Shown here: positions 23,701-35,600 of the stretch, one piece after another
Layout: each line of letters starts with the position of its first letter
Position numbering within the stretch: position 1 is the first letter of the stretch
Source: Fusarium oxysporum f. sp. lycopersici 4287
Lineage: Eukaryota > Ascomycota > Sordariomycetes > Hypocreales > Nectriaceae
DNA length: 64,000 bases
Direction: 5' to 3'
NCBI RefSeq assembly: GCF_000149955.1
Contig: NC_030989.1
Location: 1,100,552 to 1,164,551, forward strand
Translations under genes and position numbers: made by a program
The notes under the pieces: generated by a model
What the model was told of the DNA's origin: nothing
The model's input: the letters and a program-made list of their open reading frames with translations, nothing else
The model's database searches: none

Positions 23701-25119
23701 GCCCGCATCAGGCGCCACCGCAGACAATCCCCGGACTCAAAGCCGATAGCTGTGTGTCTGCGCCTCTTTCAAGTAGAAACAAGCAAAGACAAGTTCATGT
23801 TTCTCTGACCCGAAAGAATGGTTATGGGGCATGCTGGCTGTTGATTCGGGCGAATAGCACCTGCGCAGTCGCTGTTCCGAGGGGTTTGCCCTGTTCCTGG
23901 CGGCGAATGGCCCGTTTCTCTGTATGGGTCTGCCTTCGCGGTATGGCCGTGGAGGGTCACCCCAATGGAAAGCTATCCCAGCAGTTCCGGCCATTGCTAT
24001 GGACACAGGGGCCAAAAGGCCTGCGTACAGCGCAGTCAGCTATCGCTATCGATTGTGGTTGACTTCGTTCTCAATGAGACAGCGCCTGCACAAGTGTGTT
24101 AAGGCGATGCTGGTCTCGAATGAATCGTTACATTGGGTATTTGGTCCGAAATTGTGCGACACACATACTACTTGCGCGCGCGGATTACGTCCACTGAGAT
24201 ACGTGGATAAATACAGGAGCAGATTGCTGGACGATTTGCACATGAGGCGTACTACTTTGACAGCACCGACATACTCTTCGAGCTTGGGCGTCAGAATGTC
24301 TGCAGTTGCAATAATAGTTCAGTGTTTTTCTCCGGTGCTTACACTACGAGCTTGGAAGCCTTTCGCCAACCTGTTTCGATATCGACCTGAAGGTCTGTAG
24401 CAATTGAGAGTATCAACTGAAGAAAGTAGCTCAGTTGCAACAAAACAGTCGGACCGGAGACAAGATAATGGCAAAACTCTCGTCACGGCGTTTCCAGGCC
24501 AGCTTCAATATCGCCAGAAGTCAATAGTCAATGTTTGCCATGCAGTCATGGACTGAGCTTCATCGATGACTGGCAGAAGCAGTCCCCATGAAGCCATGGG
24601 GCACTTTGATCGAAAGCCTTTGTTCGTCTATCAGCGCTTGTTGTCACATGCAACATCGCCAGGAATGCCGCTTCTCAGTTTTGTATGGAAGAATGGGATA
24701 GTAACATAATAGCAGACTCGGGCCCGCTGTTAGAGGTTGCTATCACTTGCTATGGTAATCTTATCTGATACCGAGCTAGCTTTACTTTCTCACTAACGCA
24801 AACAGCTGATTCGTCTAGGTGCGCACGAGTGGCTTGACTTCAAAATGACGCTATACCAGGAACAGTCAAGCACAGCGCGCTGCAAAACAGACTCAGCCTC
24901 CCCCCGACTCTCAGAGATGTCTTCGCCGTTCGCTGAAACCCAGGCCAATCCATTCAGACCTGACCCGACTCGACGAGCATCCATTGCAGTTTATCGCAAA
25001 CTCACTGCAAACGCGCTCTCACTCTTTGGCTTAGGTAAGGCTATCATCTTTCTATTGAATCTCAGCATCATTTCATGCATCCAGTAGAATCTCCGCTCCA
25101 GTGGACGATGGAATGCGAT
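20794..25119. other. long gene-poor interval upstream of SWI1
   Basis: More than 4 kb hold no ORF with a recognisable motif. A pyrimidine-rich block at ~23,219-23,300 looks like a promoter and is followed by a small ORF (reported separately). Nominal ORFs of 60-158 codons lie on both strands and overlap each other, as expected by chance. A T-rich run is near 21,045-21,080. The interval could hold a non-coding RNA or a distant promoter of SWI1. Confidence 0.5.
23546..23749 (+). CDS. candidate small ORF, 67 aa, unknown
   Basis: The ORF begins in an A-rich context (ACAAACAAATGG), good for fungal initiation, about 250 bp after a C/T-rich promoter-like block. The first ~33 residues form a plausible amphipathic helix ('FTKIATAFTG...'). 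The rest is Ala/Thr/Pro-rich and low in information. There are no homologous motifs I recognise. It could be a true small protein, the first exon of a spliced gene, or an upstream ORF of a long transcript. Confidence 0.25.
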   Translation: MDFTKIATAFTGTSKTAQNELETALAVLAMTACLTRIHPLASTREAPVVGGQPASGATADNPRTQSR

Positions 25120-25968
25120 AGATAGAGTTGTACGCTGTCGCTTCTCCTCGCTTCGCTTCACTTTTGCCTGCCCATTCGCATCCACTATTTCTCTTGTCTT
25201 CCCTTCCCCGTTGGTCACTCAGCGAGCGGCAGGTTTCATTGGCTAGTCGAGGTCGCCTGCGCTTGGTTTGGTCTCAGTGCTGCGCGTCCTTGCCCTTCCG
25301 AGCACCACCTCCCCGGCAGCCCATCGTCCTGGTGCTGCTACTGCTGACGGAGACCCGCCCAGCGAAAAAATTCTCCCTCACTGGCTGGCTCAGCTCGGCC
25401 ATCACCCTGCTCTCCACTGTTGGCGGCGTCGCTTGCTGGGTTGCCTGCTGAAAAGGTGGCTGCTAGCCTGCTACAGTGCTGTCCGTTGTCCGCTGCCCGT
25501 CCGTTTGCTCTCTTGCTTCCGTCGCGCGGCTTTCGCTTTCTCCCTCTACCTTTCCATCCATTCTCACCCGACCCGTCATTCCCATCTATCATCTGCCGCT
25601 TGATTGAAGCGCGTCGCCCTGCACCGACCACCGTGCCAACCAATCCAATCTGGGCGTTTTTTTATTTCCCACTTTCCTGTCCCCTTTGCCTAAGCCCATT
25701 CCCAGTACTGGCAGGCTGACACAAGGTCTTCTCGCTGGTCTGGTTCTGGTTCGGTCTGGTCTCTCGCACTACACTGCTCTCCACCAAACCCACGCCGCGA
25801 CGCGACTTGTCCCATCACCACCGTGTCACTGCCTCATCTCCCACTCATCGCTTCCTATCTCAGCCTTCCGTCATTGTATCCTCGTCTTCTTGGCGCTCCT
25901 CCATGGACGCTTTTCGCGTGCCTGCTGATCGCTAACTCCGTCGCGCATAGCCTGTTGGGTCGATCGCC
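25120..25968 (+). promoter_or_regulatory. pyrimidine-rich leader of SWI1
   Basis: The sequence directly before the SWI1 ATG is strongly C/T-biased on the plus strand for about 800 bp, with long stretches almost lacking ATG. This is typical of fungal promoters and long 5' UTRs. A short ORF at 24845-25087 precedes it. A possible 5' intron donor (GTAAGG) is at about 25035. Confidence 0.55.
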
Positions 25969-28900
25969 ATGAGCACCTGGATGAACGACGCCGTCCCCAA
26001 CCACAATGGCAACGGCTTTCCACACATGAACGACTCTAACGCTGCCGGTAACATGATGGATCCTTCCGCTTTCATGGCTAATCCGGGCCAATTCAATCCT
26101 GCTCAGTTTAATCAGCAAATGGGCGGCGCCATGGCTAATGGCCCTGGCTCCATGCGCAATGCTTCACCTTCTTTTCAGAATCCTGTATACCAGACCAATT
26201 CCGTTATTCCATCGAAGCGGCCTCGCCCTCGTGAGGATAGTCTCGCTGGCTCTCCTAGCCAAAATCCCGGAATGCTTCCAACGTCGCGCTCTGAGACGCC
26301 GCAGCAACAACCATTTACTGGAGGCTTTCAACCCGGCGCGGTTCAGCAAAACCCTGGCCAGTTTTCTCATCTTCAACCTAATGGTTCCGCCAATGCGAGC
26401 CCCTCCCCGATAATGAGCAACCAAATGCGACCAGGAAGTGTTCCTCAGCGGGTCGCGACCGCGTCACCGCACCCATTCTCTCCCAGTGGCCAGCAATTCA
26501 ACCCTCAGACATCACCGATACCGTCCGAACATGGCACTCCTCAGCCGAACCCCTATATGCAAAATATGGCCCAAGGCTTCAACCCAAACTTTGCTCCATC
26601 ACCTTCGAACGCGCGACCTTCACCAAATCCGAATGCGATGACCGGCAACCAAATGATGGCGCAGCAGATGAGTCAAATGCCGCAACATATGGGCCAGATG
26701 CAAGGCAATATGTTCCCCCCTCAAATGCAGCAGGCTCAACAGCAACAAGGCACACCACAGCAACAAGGCCAGCAGCAACAAGGGCAACAAACCCCTCAAC
26801 GCCCGGGCATGATGGACGCGCAGAAGATGGCCGCCTATCAGATGAGACTGCAACAACAACTGCAAGGCAATACTCAAATTCAAGCACAGATGCAGGCGCA
26901 AAATATGGGCCGCGGTATGATGCCTAATAAGCAGGTACCTGGAATGCCTAACGGCCAGATGCAACAAGGAGGCATGAGGCCTCAACAGAGGATGATGGCC
27001 AACGTAAATCCTGAACAATTTATGAAGAATCTTACGACACTAATGAACTCAAAAGGCTTGCAATTGGATGCTAATCCCATGGTGATGGACCGACCAGTTA
27101 ATCTCATGGTGTTGTTTCAAGCGGTTCAGAATAAGGGAGGATACAAGCAAGCAACTACGACCCCTAACGGCTGGCCCCATGTTGCTCAGATGCTTGGCTT
27201 GCCACCTCAGAATCCTATTGTTCCGCAGACGTTGAAGACGATCTATGAACGCAACCTTTATAAGTTCGAGGAAGTGTGGATCGCTCAACAGCAGAAGCAA
27301 AGGATGATGCAACAGCAACAACAGCAACAACAGCAATCGCAGCAACAGTCCCAACAGCAACCGCAACAGCCACAAACCCCAGGCACACTCATGGGACAAG
27401 CTACTCCACAGAAGCAGATGCAACCTGGACAACAAATGACCCCTGGGGCCATGGGCCAATCTGGGCCGCCAGCTCAAATGCAACAAACTCCCATGAAGCA
27501 AATGCAACCAGGACAGCCTCCAGTTAACGGATTTTCCACGCCTCAGCCTCAGATGCAGCCACAGCCTCCAGTGATGCCAGGCCAAAATCGCACGTTATCA
27601 CAAACGATCGACGCTTCTGCGGTGCCAGAGTTCCCGGGCGCCCCCTCTCCAGCAACCCGTAGGGCTGGAAGCATATCGCAAAATGAAGGACGTCAGGCCT
27701 CAGCAGCACCTGTGGTTGTGGAGAAAATGCCTCGGCTCGCACCTCAAACTGACGAGTACAGCCCTTGTGCCCGGGAACTATCAACATTTGGCGGTGTTGA
27801 CTTGAATGCGTTTAGCAAACTTGGAGCGGAACTCGAACGCTGGAAACCCGATGTACCTCCTCTTCAGGAACTGGGGAACATCGATATCGGTGCTCTTACT
27901 AAGAGTTTGCAGAGTGGGATTCATGGCGAGACACGCCTAGCCCTCGACGTACTGGCAGCTGCATCGTGCTCCATGAATCAATTGCATTTTATTCAGCTTC
28001 GGTACTGTGACGAGCTAATAGAGGCTCTCATCGAATGTGCCGAGGATCAAGTGGAGATGCTGGCTGAGCATACAGCCGAAGTCTCCGATGAGATTCAAAT
28101 ATCACCATATGAAGACGTCTTGAGGGCCTGCCGTCTTGAACGGTTTAATATTCGAGATCTGCCAGTGTTTGGCACTCAAGAGTATGAGCTCGACCGGGCC
28201 GTCGACCGTCTAATATGCGTCACAACTATTCTTCGAAACTTGTCGTTCCCTGGCGAACAGAACGATAATCATTCTGTACTTGCGGATGAGATTGTTATCA
28301 AATTTGTCTGTGCTGTTATAAGATACCTCGGTACCCGAACTATGCTTCTTCGATCACACAACAATACTCTCGATTTCATGAAGGATGTTGTAATTTTACT
28401 CTCCAATATTGCAGGGTCTGTAGAGATACCTGGACGCGAACAGGCTCTCTGCCTCTTGCAGTTTCTCCTGGCATTTGCCCCGGCGCCCAACCCTACAGTC
28501 TCAGACGGAACCTTATTCTTTACGCAATACGAACCAAGCTTGCACGCCTACCTGCCACATGCTGTCGATGCACTTGCGAAGCTACTAGCTCGTGATGAAC
28601 CCAATCGGGGTCATTACAAAGCTGTCTTCGCACTCGACTCGAACAGCAGCCCTCCTTATGAATTGCTTACTCGTGCCTTCGGCTTGGCCATAGCACCCAT
28701 ACCGGATAAGGCCAGGACACAGACGAGACAACCTAACCTCCCATCCCTCGTGGAAGTTCGAAAGCCTTTCTTGATGCAAGGGCTTCTTTCTGCTGAAATC
28801 TTGGCTTCACTTGCTCCGGGTCACGACAGCGGAGTCGCCCAATCTTGGCTATCATCTGGCAATGATTTCGCCCAGAACCTATTCAGGCTCATCCGGGAGC

Positions 28901-29172
28901 TCAGTCAACTGTACGAGCAACCGCAAGTTCAAGGTCCCCGAACAGCACCCCGAAAAGACCCTGAGCTGGTGTATATCGTTGTTGTTGCGGTTGCTCTGTT
29001 AAGACGACTTGCTGAGAAGGCCAGAGATCCCAACGATCCAACGTCATCCATACCCGCCAAAGCTATGCCAGCACCTCATGCTTTGCTTGAAGCGTTGTCA
29101 ATGCAATCTGCTGAATGGTCAAAGGATGAAGTATTGCAAAAACTTTCAACCTTTTTTGCTCTTGGGAGGTGA
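25969..29172 (+). CDS. SWI1: SWI/SNF chromatin-remodelling subunit Swi1 (ARID protein)
   Basis: One uninterrupted exon encodes 1067 aa. The N-terminal ~340 residues are very rich in Gln, Met, Asn and Pro. An ARID/BRIGHT DNA-binding domain follows at ~345-436; it contains 'LMVLFQAVQNKGGY' and ends in 'LKTIYERNLYKFEE'. A polyglutamine run is encoded at ~27,310-27,375. Then come a second Gln/Pro-rich linker and a conserved helical C-terminal half (residues ~590-1067) as in the Swi1/ARID1 family. The protein is expected in the nucleus as part of SWI/SNF. The low-complexity head resembles prion-like regions of yeast Swi1. ATG 25969 is the first in frame after a stop-rich leader. Confidence 0.92.
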   Translation: MSTWMNDAVPNHNGNGFPHMNDSNAAGNMMDPSAFMANPGQFNPAQFNQQMGGAMANGPGSMRNASPSFQNPVYQTNSVIPSKRPRPREDSLAGSPSQNPGMLPTSRSETPQQQPFTGGFQPGAVQQNPGQFSHLQPNGSANASPSPIMSNQMRPGSVPQRVATASPHPFSPSGQQFNPQTSPIPSEHGTPQPNPYMQNMAQGFNPNFAPSPSNARPSPNPNAMTGNQMMAQQMSQMPQHMGQMQGNMFPPQMQQAQQQQGTPQQQGQQQQGQQTPQRPGMMDAQKMAAYQMRLQQQLQGNTQIQAQMQAQNMGRGMMPNKQVPGMPNGQMQQGGMRPQQRMMANVNPEQFMKNLTTLMNSKGLQLDANPMVMDRPVNLMVLFQAVQNKGGYKQATTTPNGWPHVAQMLGLPPQNPIVPQTLKTIYERNLYKFEEVWIAQQQKQRMMQQQQQQQQQSQQQSQQQPQQPQTPGTLMGQATPQKQMQPGQQMTPGAMGQSGPPAQMQQTPMKQMQPGQPPVNGFSTPQPQMQPQPPVMPGQNRTLSQTIDASAVPEFPGAPSPATRRAGSISQNEGRQASAAPVVVEKMPRLAPQTDEYSPCARELSTFGGVDLNAFSKLGAELERWKPDVPPLQELGNIDIGALTKSLQSGIHGETRLALDVLAAASCSMNQLHFIQLRYCDELIEALIECAEDQVEMLAEHTAEVSDEIQISPYEDVLRACRLERFNIRDLPVFGTQEYELDRAVDRLICVTTILRNLSFPGEQNDNHSVLADEIVIKFVCAVIRYLGTRTMLLRSHNNTLDFMKDVVILLSNIAGSVEIPGREQALCLLQFLLAFAPAPNPTVSDGTLFFTQYEPSLHAYLPHAVDALAKLLARDEPNRGHYKAVFALDSNSSPPYELLTRAFGLAIAPIPDKARTQTRQPNLPSLVEVRKPFLMQGLLSAEILASLAPGHDSGVAQSWLSSGNDFAQNLFRLIRELSQLYEQPQVQGPRTAPRKDPELVYIVVVAVALLRRLAEKARDPNDPTSSIPAKAMPAPHALLEALSMQSAEWSKDEVLQKLSTFFALGR
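27310..27375 (+). repeat. CAG/CAA polyglutamine repeat in SWI1
   Basis: Mixed CAA/CAG codons encode a run of nine Gln followed by Ser-interrupted Gln blocks. Mixed codons make this less prone to slippage than a pure CAG tract. It lies just after the ARID domain. Confidence 0.8.
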
Positions 29173-29583
29173 TAGTCAAATTGGGACTTTATTTTTTGGA
29201 TCAAATTCTACAGCATTACCCCATCTTCAAGCTTGTATGTTAGTGTTTTGAGAAACATGGGATTGGTGTCTTGTCATTTGAAGCGTGCGCTTCTCGTTTA
29301 GACTTGCATTCTGGAGTCGATGGTTTGGGGACAAGACAGGTGATGATGAAACTGCTTGTCTATGTACAGGTGTATAAAGGAAGTTGGAATGGTGAACAAA
29401 TTCAGACATTAGGGACAAACAAAAATATGCTTCTATGATGCGCTCGCATTACTACATGTATTGTACATCTTGTGTCGCCCCTGATGGTGACTGGTCAATA
29501 TGATACAGTTTTGATTCCTCCCATGTGTTTGGTCGAGGATAAGACCTGGCTAATCTCTGAATACACCACTCATGGCCGGCTCT
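29173..29583. other. intergenic between convergent SWI1 and mL49 genes
   Basis: About 410 bp hold the two facing 3' UTRs. Nothing else is visible. Confidence 0.5.
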
Positions 29584-30151
29584 TCAAAAGCCGGTCTTCA
29601 GGATCCACTCAACTGCCTTATCGTAGACATGACCCTGTAACAATTAGTTGTCTGTCGAGAGCTCCAATGTTGGAATTGATTACCTTGATCTCTACATGTT
29701 GTGTTGTAGGATTTAATCGAATATCCACCGGTTTAATCTCCAAATCCCTAGCCAAGTCCTGGATAAACTTGGAGCGGTCTCCATCAATCTTCTTAATGAT
29801 AACGATCATGCGGTTGCCACCAGACATCCACTTGCGGTATACAGGTAGCTGGGAGGATGGCGTCCGTCGAATAACGTAGCGAAGGGTTGCGCCGAGTTTC
29901 TCGGGGTTTTTGGATACTGGTGGAGGGACGAATGGTTGCTTGAGTGGGCGATCCTTATATGGAATCTTGTTCTTCCTGTTGGGGTTGACGGGCTGTCGGA
30001 GAGGGTTGGGCTTGTATGAGACGTGTGTTTTGAAGGTATTCGTTGAAGATGTGGCGGCCGCAGAGTAAGACGCTCGTTGTGTGAAGATTGCTGGCTTCTG
30101 GGCAATGGCCTGGCGTCCTATTGACAGGACTCTGGAGGTAAGGAAATGCAT
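29584..30151 (-). CDS. IMG2: mitochondrial large-subunit ribosomal protein mL49 (Img2 family)
   Basis: Two exons, 30151-29684 and 29634-29584, encode 172 aa. The last exon supplies only 17 codons ('GHVYDKAVEWILKTGF' plus stop), and the join (AAG|GTAATC...TTACAG|GGT) is in phase. The N-terminus is basic and hydroxylated, a likely mitochondrial presequence. The conserved C-terminal domain has 'LPVYRKWMSGGNR' and 'DIRLNPTTQHVEIKGHV', which fit the Img2/mL49 family of the mitoribosome. The gene is divergent from eIF3e. Confidence 0.88.
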
Positions 30152-30610
30152 CGTGCGGTCGGGTATTGGAGAGAGATTGTAGGATAGAGCTGTTTTCCGT
30201 CGCAAGGTTCTTTGCTTTGGCGATACCGCGGAACGGAAGAACCGCAAGAGATATGCAACGTGATGCCCAAAATACAGTCTCAATTGATTTCGCTCATTAG
30301 CTCTTGAACATGCCACACTCTGTCTGTCGGTGCACTCTAAACGTAACAGAAAGCTTGCCGTTGATGGAAAATCTCAAGATCACATGACTGCTTATCTCTA
30401 ATCGTCGGTAAATTCACGGTCGGTGCGATAAGCTGAAACCCCACACCACGGAGTGGATTGGCGAAATTCACCAAAAATCTGAGGTGTTCGTGCCCCTCCA
30501 TCAAACCCATCATCACGACCTTTGCGGCGAGTCACTTTTCTGCCCTGTCCGACCGAACCCTCGTCCGACCGATTTTTAACGACTCCCTCTTCTCAAAGAC
30601 ATCACCCATT
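30152..30610. promoter_or_regulatory. bidirectional promoter region, mL49 / eIF3e
   Basis: There are 459 bp between two divergent ATG codons of translation genes. The half near eIF3e is C/T-rich on the plus strand. No further element was identified. Confidence 0.6.
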
Positions 30611-31992
30611 ATGGAGGACGTTCTCAACGCCGTCTCGGCCGACGGCTCGTCGATCATGCCCCGCCTTGCGCCGCACCTGAGCCGACATCTTCTCTTTCCT
30701 CTGATCCAGTTCGAGAGTGAGAGAGCCGAGGAGCAGGGTCAGGATGCCAAGGCAAAGGAGATTCTCTCCGGAAAGATCAAGCTCCTCGAGGACACAAACA
30801 TGACCGATTACGTTGCGACTCTCTACTGCGAGCTCCACGGTGTGTCAGAGGCCCCCGAGCAGTACAACAAGAAGAGACAGGAGGTGCTTTCACAGCTGGA
30901 GAACTACGAGCAAGCCACCGCCAAGATCGCCGATCTCCTGACCCAGGACGAGGTCGTCAACGGACTCCGAAGTGACAAGGTTGCCAACTTGGAGTTCCTC
31001 AAGAACCAGCACGGAGTAAGTAGCCTGAGAGCTCTCTAGTCGCCAAGGTCAAAGATATCTAACAGGCTTTTCACCAGGTCACCATGGAAATGGTCAACGC
31101 TCTCTATGACTTCGGTCAGTTTCAGTTCCGATGCGGGCAATACGGTCCCGCTGCCGATATGCTCTACCAATTCCGAGTCCTGTCCACCGATAACGATAAG
31201 GTCTCTGCTGCCACCTGGGGCAAGCTTGCCTCCGAGATCCTCCAGACCAACTGGGAGTCTGCTGTCGACGAGCTCAAGAACGTTAGGGAAAACATTGATT
31301 CCAAGCTCTTCAACAACCCCCGTGCCCAACTCGACCACCGAACGATGTTGCTCCACTGGTCTCTTTTCCCCCTCTTCAACTGGGAGGGTGCTCGGGAACC
31401 TATCTTGGACATGTTCTTCTCCGCACCTTACATCAACACCATCCAGACCTCTTGCCCCTGGATCCTGCGATATCTGATCGCCGCCGTTATCACCGGCCGT
31501 GGCCGTGCTCGCAACAGCTCCATCCAACAAAAGCAGATCAAGGACATTATCCGTTATGTCCGACAAGAAGCTTATGAGTACACCGACCCTATCACACAGT
31601 TTGTCAACGCCCTCTACATCGCCCACGACTTCGAGGCTGCCCGTGAGGCCCTCTCCATGGCCGCTGAGGTCTGCCGCAGCGACTTCTTCCTTGCTTCTTC
31701 CGCCGATGCATTTGTCGATGCTGCCCGACACCTCATCTGTGAGAGCTACTGCAAGATCTTCAGCCGAATGAACATCCGCGACCTTAGCGCCAAGCTCGGC
31801 CTGAACCCTGACGATGGTGAGAAGTGGATTGTCAACCTGATCCGTGAGACTCGATTGGACGCCAAGATCGACAGCCAAGATGGCACCGTTGTGATGAACC
31901 ACCCTCCTAACAACGTCTACCAGCAAGTTATTGAGAAGACTAAGGGTGGTTTCTTCAGGACACAAGTCCTCAACGCTGCTGTTTCAAAGTAG
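30611..31992 (+). CDS. INT6: translation initiation factor eIF3 subunit e (Int6)
   Basis: Two exons, 30611-31015 and 31078-31992, encode 439 aa; the intron is GTAAGT...CACCAG (62 nt). The N-terminus has the eIF3e signature around '[15 protein letters not shown]'. The C-terminal half is a PCI domain (helices followed by winged helix, ending '[19 protein letters not shown]'), which binds neighbouring eIF3 subunits in the cytosol. The length matches the family. The frame is open 5' of 30611 but without an earlier ATG. Confidence 0.93.
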
Positions 31993-32605
31993 AGACCATA
32001 GCTAGTTGCGAATGATCTTTTTATATGAGTGTTTTCTTTTTTGCAACGGCTCAAAAGGGCCAATGCAATTCAAAGCGAGGGGCAAGATACCTCGACCAGA
32101 GGGTTGCGCCCTCCGTTACCAGGAGAAACAAGATATGGCCCCTTTAGTTTAGAAGGAGGCTGATCTTTGCAGAGGATGAGCAGGATATAGCAAAGCATAA
32201 GACGGGGAGACAATGATAGAGCAGCGAGGCAAAAATGACAAACACGGGCCAAATGGAAGAAGCGGCGGTTTTAGAGGCCCTGTATATCCCCGGTGATGCG
32301 GTTTGCATTGCATGGCGTTCTCGGAAAAGGGAAGAGGCAAGGGGGATAATGGAATTTAAGTTGATTGTTGAAATGAAAGCAAGCACTCCCATCAGCTGGG
32401 ATGTATTATTTCTGTGAAGACCCTCATAAACGGTTTAAAGCCATGAAGTTCTCCTTATTACGAGCTAGATTTTTGTCTATCGTTACTCTCGTAGCTCATA
32501 ACCACATCTGGTCCTTTCCTCTACAATGCCCTATCCACAGTATGCACTTTCATAACTATACTGGTCCAAAGCTGTACGTGCGTGTTGCCTCACTATAGCC
32601 AGTTG
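31993..32605. other. intergenic between convergent eIF3e and APC1
   Basis: About 0.6 kb hold the facing 3' UTRs. Only unsupported short ORFs are present. Confidence 0.5.
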
Positions 32606-35600
32606 TCAATGCTCGCCTTCACGACTTGCGAGCCATACCATGCCTTTCAGGTTCTCGATGACACTGTCTCGCATCCACCAAACACCCTCATCCTCCACTG
32701 TAGCATCTTGATCATCTTCCCGTTCGACTTCACGACGTACGTGTGACTCTGTGATGGTCTCTTGACTGTCGAACATGTTGGTACCTCGTAGTCGGTCACG
32801 TACAGAAGCCCATTCGAACAGCAACCTGGCTCCCTCCAGACGCTCCCGATCTGTGCCTTCGGCAATGCCTTTTGCCATCTCCAGTCTGGCATCAACAGCA
32901 CTGCCTGAGTGCTGAGTGTCATCACCTCGCTCGAGCACTACGGCTCGCTCGGCGTAACTGATACCACGCAGACCTTCAAGTCCAAAGACCCATTCCAGAG
33001 GGTCTTTACCCTTCTCATCCCTACCAAGTGCCCGCAGGGTTGAAGCAAACGCTCCTTCGCGCGGTGGGCGCCTGCGGAGGTACAGGCTCTGGGTGTCTTG
33101 GAAAGCAGCTCTAACCTCTGGGTTAGAGAAGTCAAGCTCCACATCCCAGAACTGGGGTCCACATGTGGTTGATAGACTAGCAATCTGGTCTATTGGTGGG
33201 AGGATGCAAGGAGCCGTGCGATTCAGAACCGGCTCAGTAGAGGTGTTCTTGCGCATCCTGATTTGGACAGGAACAGTGATCGGTTGGCCAGTAAGAACAT
33301 CTTTTGTAACCAGACACCGCTGCTCTGTAGCTAGAACCCAGAAATGGCGAAGAGCTTGGAGATGGGATCGATTGTCCATAACACTCGTAGGGAAAATGGG
33401 GTAAAATGCAACCAATAGAGAAGCAATAGCAAGGTTGCTGGTGCCAAAAGTTGCCGTCCCGCATCCCAAGAACAAAGCGCCGATCGCAAGATGAGCCGCA
33501 AGATGAGAACCATAGGGTGTCTCAGGATCATCGCGACCATGAAGTGCACGAAGACGACGTAGAACAGGAATGTCACCTGTTCCGGCCATGACAATGGATG
33601 CAGATATGGCAACGATGTCTTGACACATGCGTGCATTGGTCCGTGTTAGTTCTTCATCATATGGTGGAGTACCATTTGGATGCATGCTTGCAGTGGATGG
33701 TATCTGTGCAATACGCATGAACTGATCCAGATAATAAAGTAGAAGATCCCGAACTTTGGGAGATGCGCTGCCAGAGAAGCGCAGTGCAATAGAGAAGCAG
33801 AGACCAGCCACTATGCTGTGGAATGCCATATCAGTTGACTGCAGTTTTGTCGTTGACTGTAGCTTGAACTGAGAACGATAAGGACGTGGTAGGTTCTTAC
33901 GAATCCAAGCAAATGTCGGCTCAATCTTGGACCACATGATCAGGTTCTTCGTCAAGGTCCGCAAGAGAAGAATATCAGGACGAATGTAATCAAATTGCAA
34001 GACTGAGTTGGGTATGTCGATCTTACGCGCGACGATCTGATCTTCTGACTTCATGTAAATGAGAGCCAGGGCCATGACAGCGCCAGCAGCTGCTCGATCC
34101 AGAATATGAACTATTTCAATGTTCTTGGTTGTTGTAGCATGAGAAATGAGCTTCTCTGTGAGTCTCATGTCATGCAATCCCTTAAGATCATTGCCTTTGC
34201 CCAGGTTGATGAATCCAAGAGCAAATCCAGCCGCCAGTCGGTAGCATTCGCTTCTCAGGGGCTCTTCTTCATCCTCTTCGTCAATATGCTCAATCTCAGA
34301 GAGCATAATTTCACTCATTCGCCGATGCTGACTGTTGGCATATAGCAAACCGATGCCCATTATACCCGAAGTCTGCGTCAGAGGGGACAGATTCAATTCT
34401 GCTGCTCCACGAGGCAACATCCTTGTGGCATGAACGGAAAGTAGACGAGTAATCAGCGAATCCATTGTGCCCATGTAAGATGCTGCCAGACCCAGAAGTA
34501 ACCCGATGGAGGTCATTGTATGTTTTGGCGTCAGATATTTGAACGCAACCCATTTTGCTACGTCTTTCAGATGGCCGTTCAGGCCAAGGGCAAGTAGGAA
34601 GCCAGCATGTCGATTGTTGAGATCTTGGCCAGGTTTGTTGTAAAGAATCCATGATGTGTCGATACCTTGAGCCTGGGGAGAAATGGCTAACCCAGCTGCG
34701 ACACCCTGGTGAAAGAAGCCCCAGCAAACCTTCTCTTCTGAGAACTGTGATTTGTCCACACCCACCGTGGTATTTGTTGGTTTTACAATGCAATTGAGGT
34801 TAAATCCACCAATATGAAATTTCTGCGTGATCAGAGGGTAGCGAAGACTGTAGTACAGCAAAGCCCGACCTGCAGGAATTGCCAAAGTGCCTGTTGCAAT
34901 TCTTGTTACGAGCTCCTTTTGCTTTTCAAGATATTCGCTCTCTGGCCAGCCTGGGTGGGGATCAAGTCGAACCAGTCTTGCCTTGTGGGTGGAAAGTAAA
35001 TCTTGAGCTTCGTTGAGGCGGCGATCTTCTTTGAACAAGGAGCGAATAATGGCTTGACGTTCCGTTCCTTCACCTTCATCGTATCCGATACTGTTTGATT
35101 CATCGACACTCTGACAAAGCAGTTTGTAGTCCCAAGTTGCATTGTGTGTCGGTGTCTATTGCTTGTCAGTGATCATCCGTGAAGACGGGGTTTAGATCTT
35201 ACTAGAATCTTGGAAGCACTTGGCTTAGGTTGCTTCCCAGGGGCGAGAATAAGACTGATATCCCGGCGGTCAACCAATTCGAGGAGATCCTTAGACCAGG
35301 AGGTCGGTGGGTGCGGTTGGCACAATGAAATGGCATCACGTAAAGGTGAAAGAATAGCCTCCGGGAGGGTATCAAGAATTAAAGGTGTAATACCGGCATC
35401 CCTCATAGCTTCCACCATCTGTACTGCACTCGTGCTTGGTTTCATAAATTTGAAAAATTGCTTGAACATAAGCGTTCTAGGGAGAATAGACTCCCATCGC
35501 CTGTCCTGTGACTTTTCCGCTTCGGATAATTGAGAGCCAGCATAATAAACATCCGCTGGGGTGATGTAAGGAACCCTCCGTTCTCCAGTAAGTCGTGATT

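Noticed and set aside
23924..24400. 158-codon ORF in the gene-poor interval
   Set aside because: It has an ATG but mixed composition without motifs, and overlaps other ORFs; it is compatible with chance.
31036..31965. 309-codon ORF antisense to eIF3e
   Set aside because: It mirrors a highly biased coding exon; its open frame is a by-product of codon bias and has no domain.
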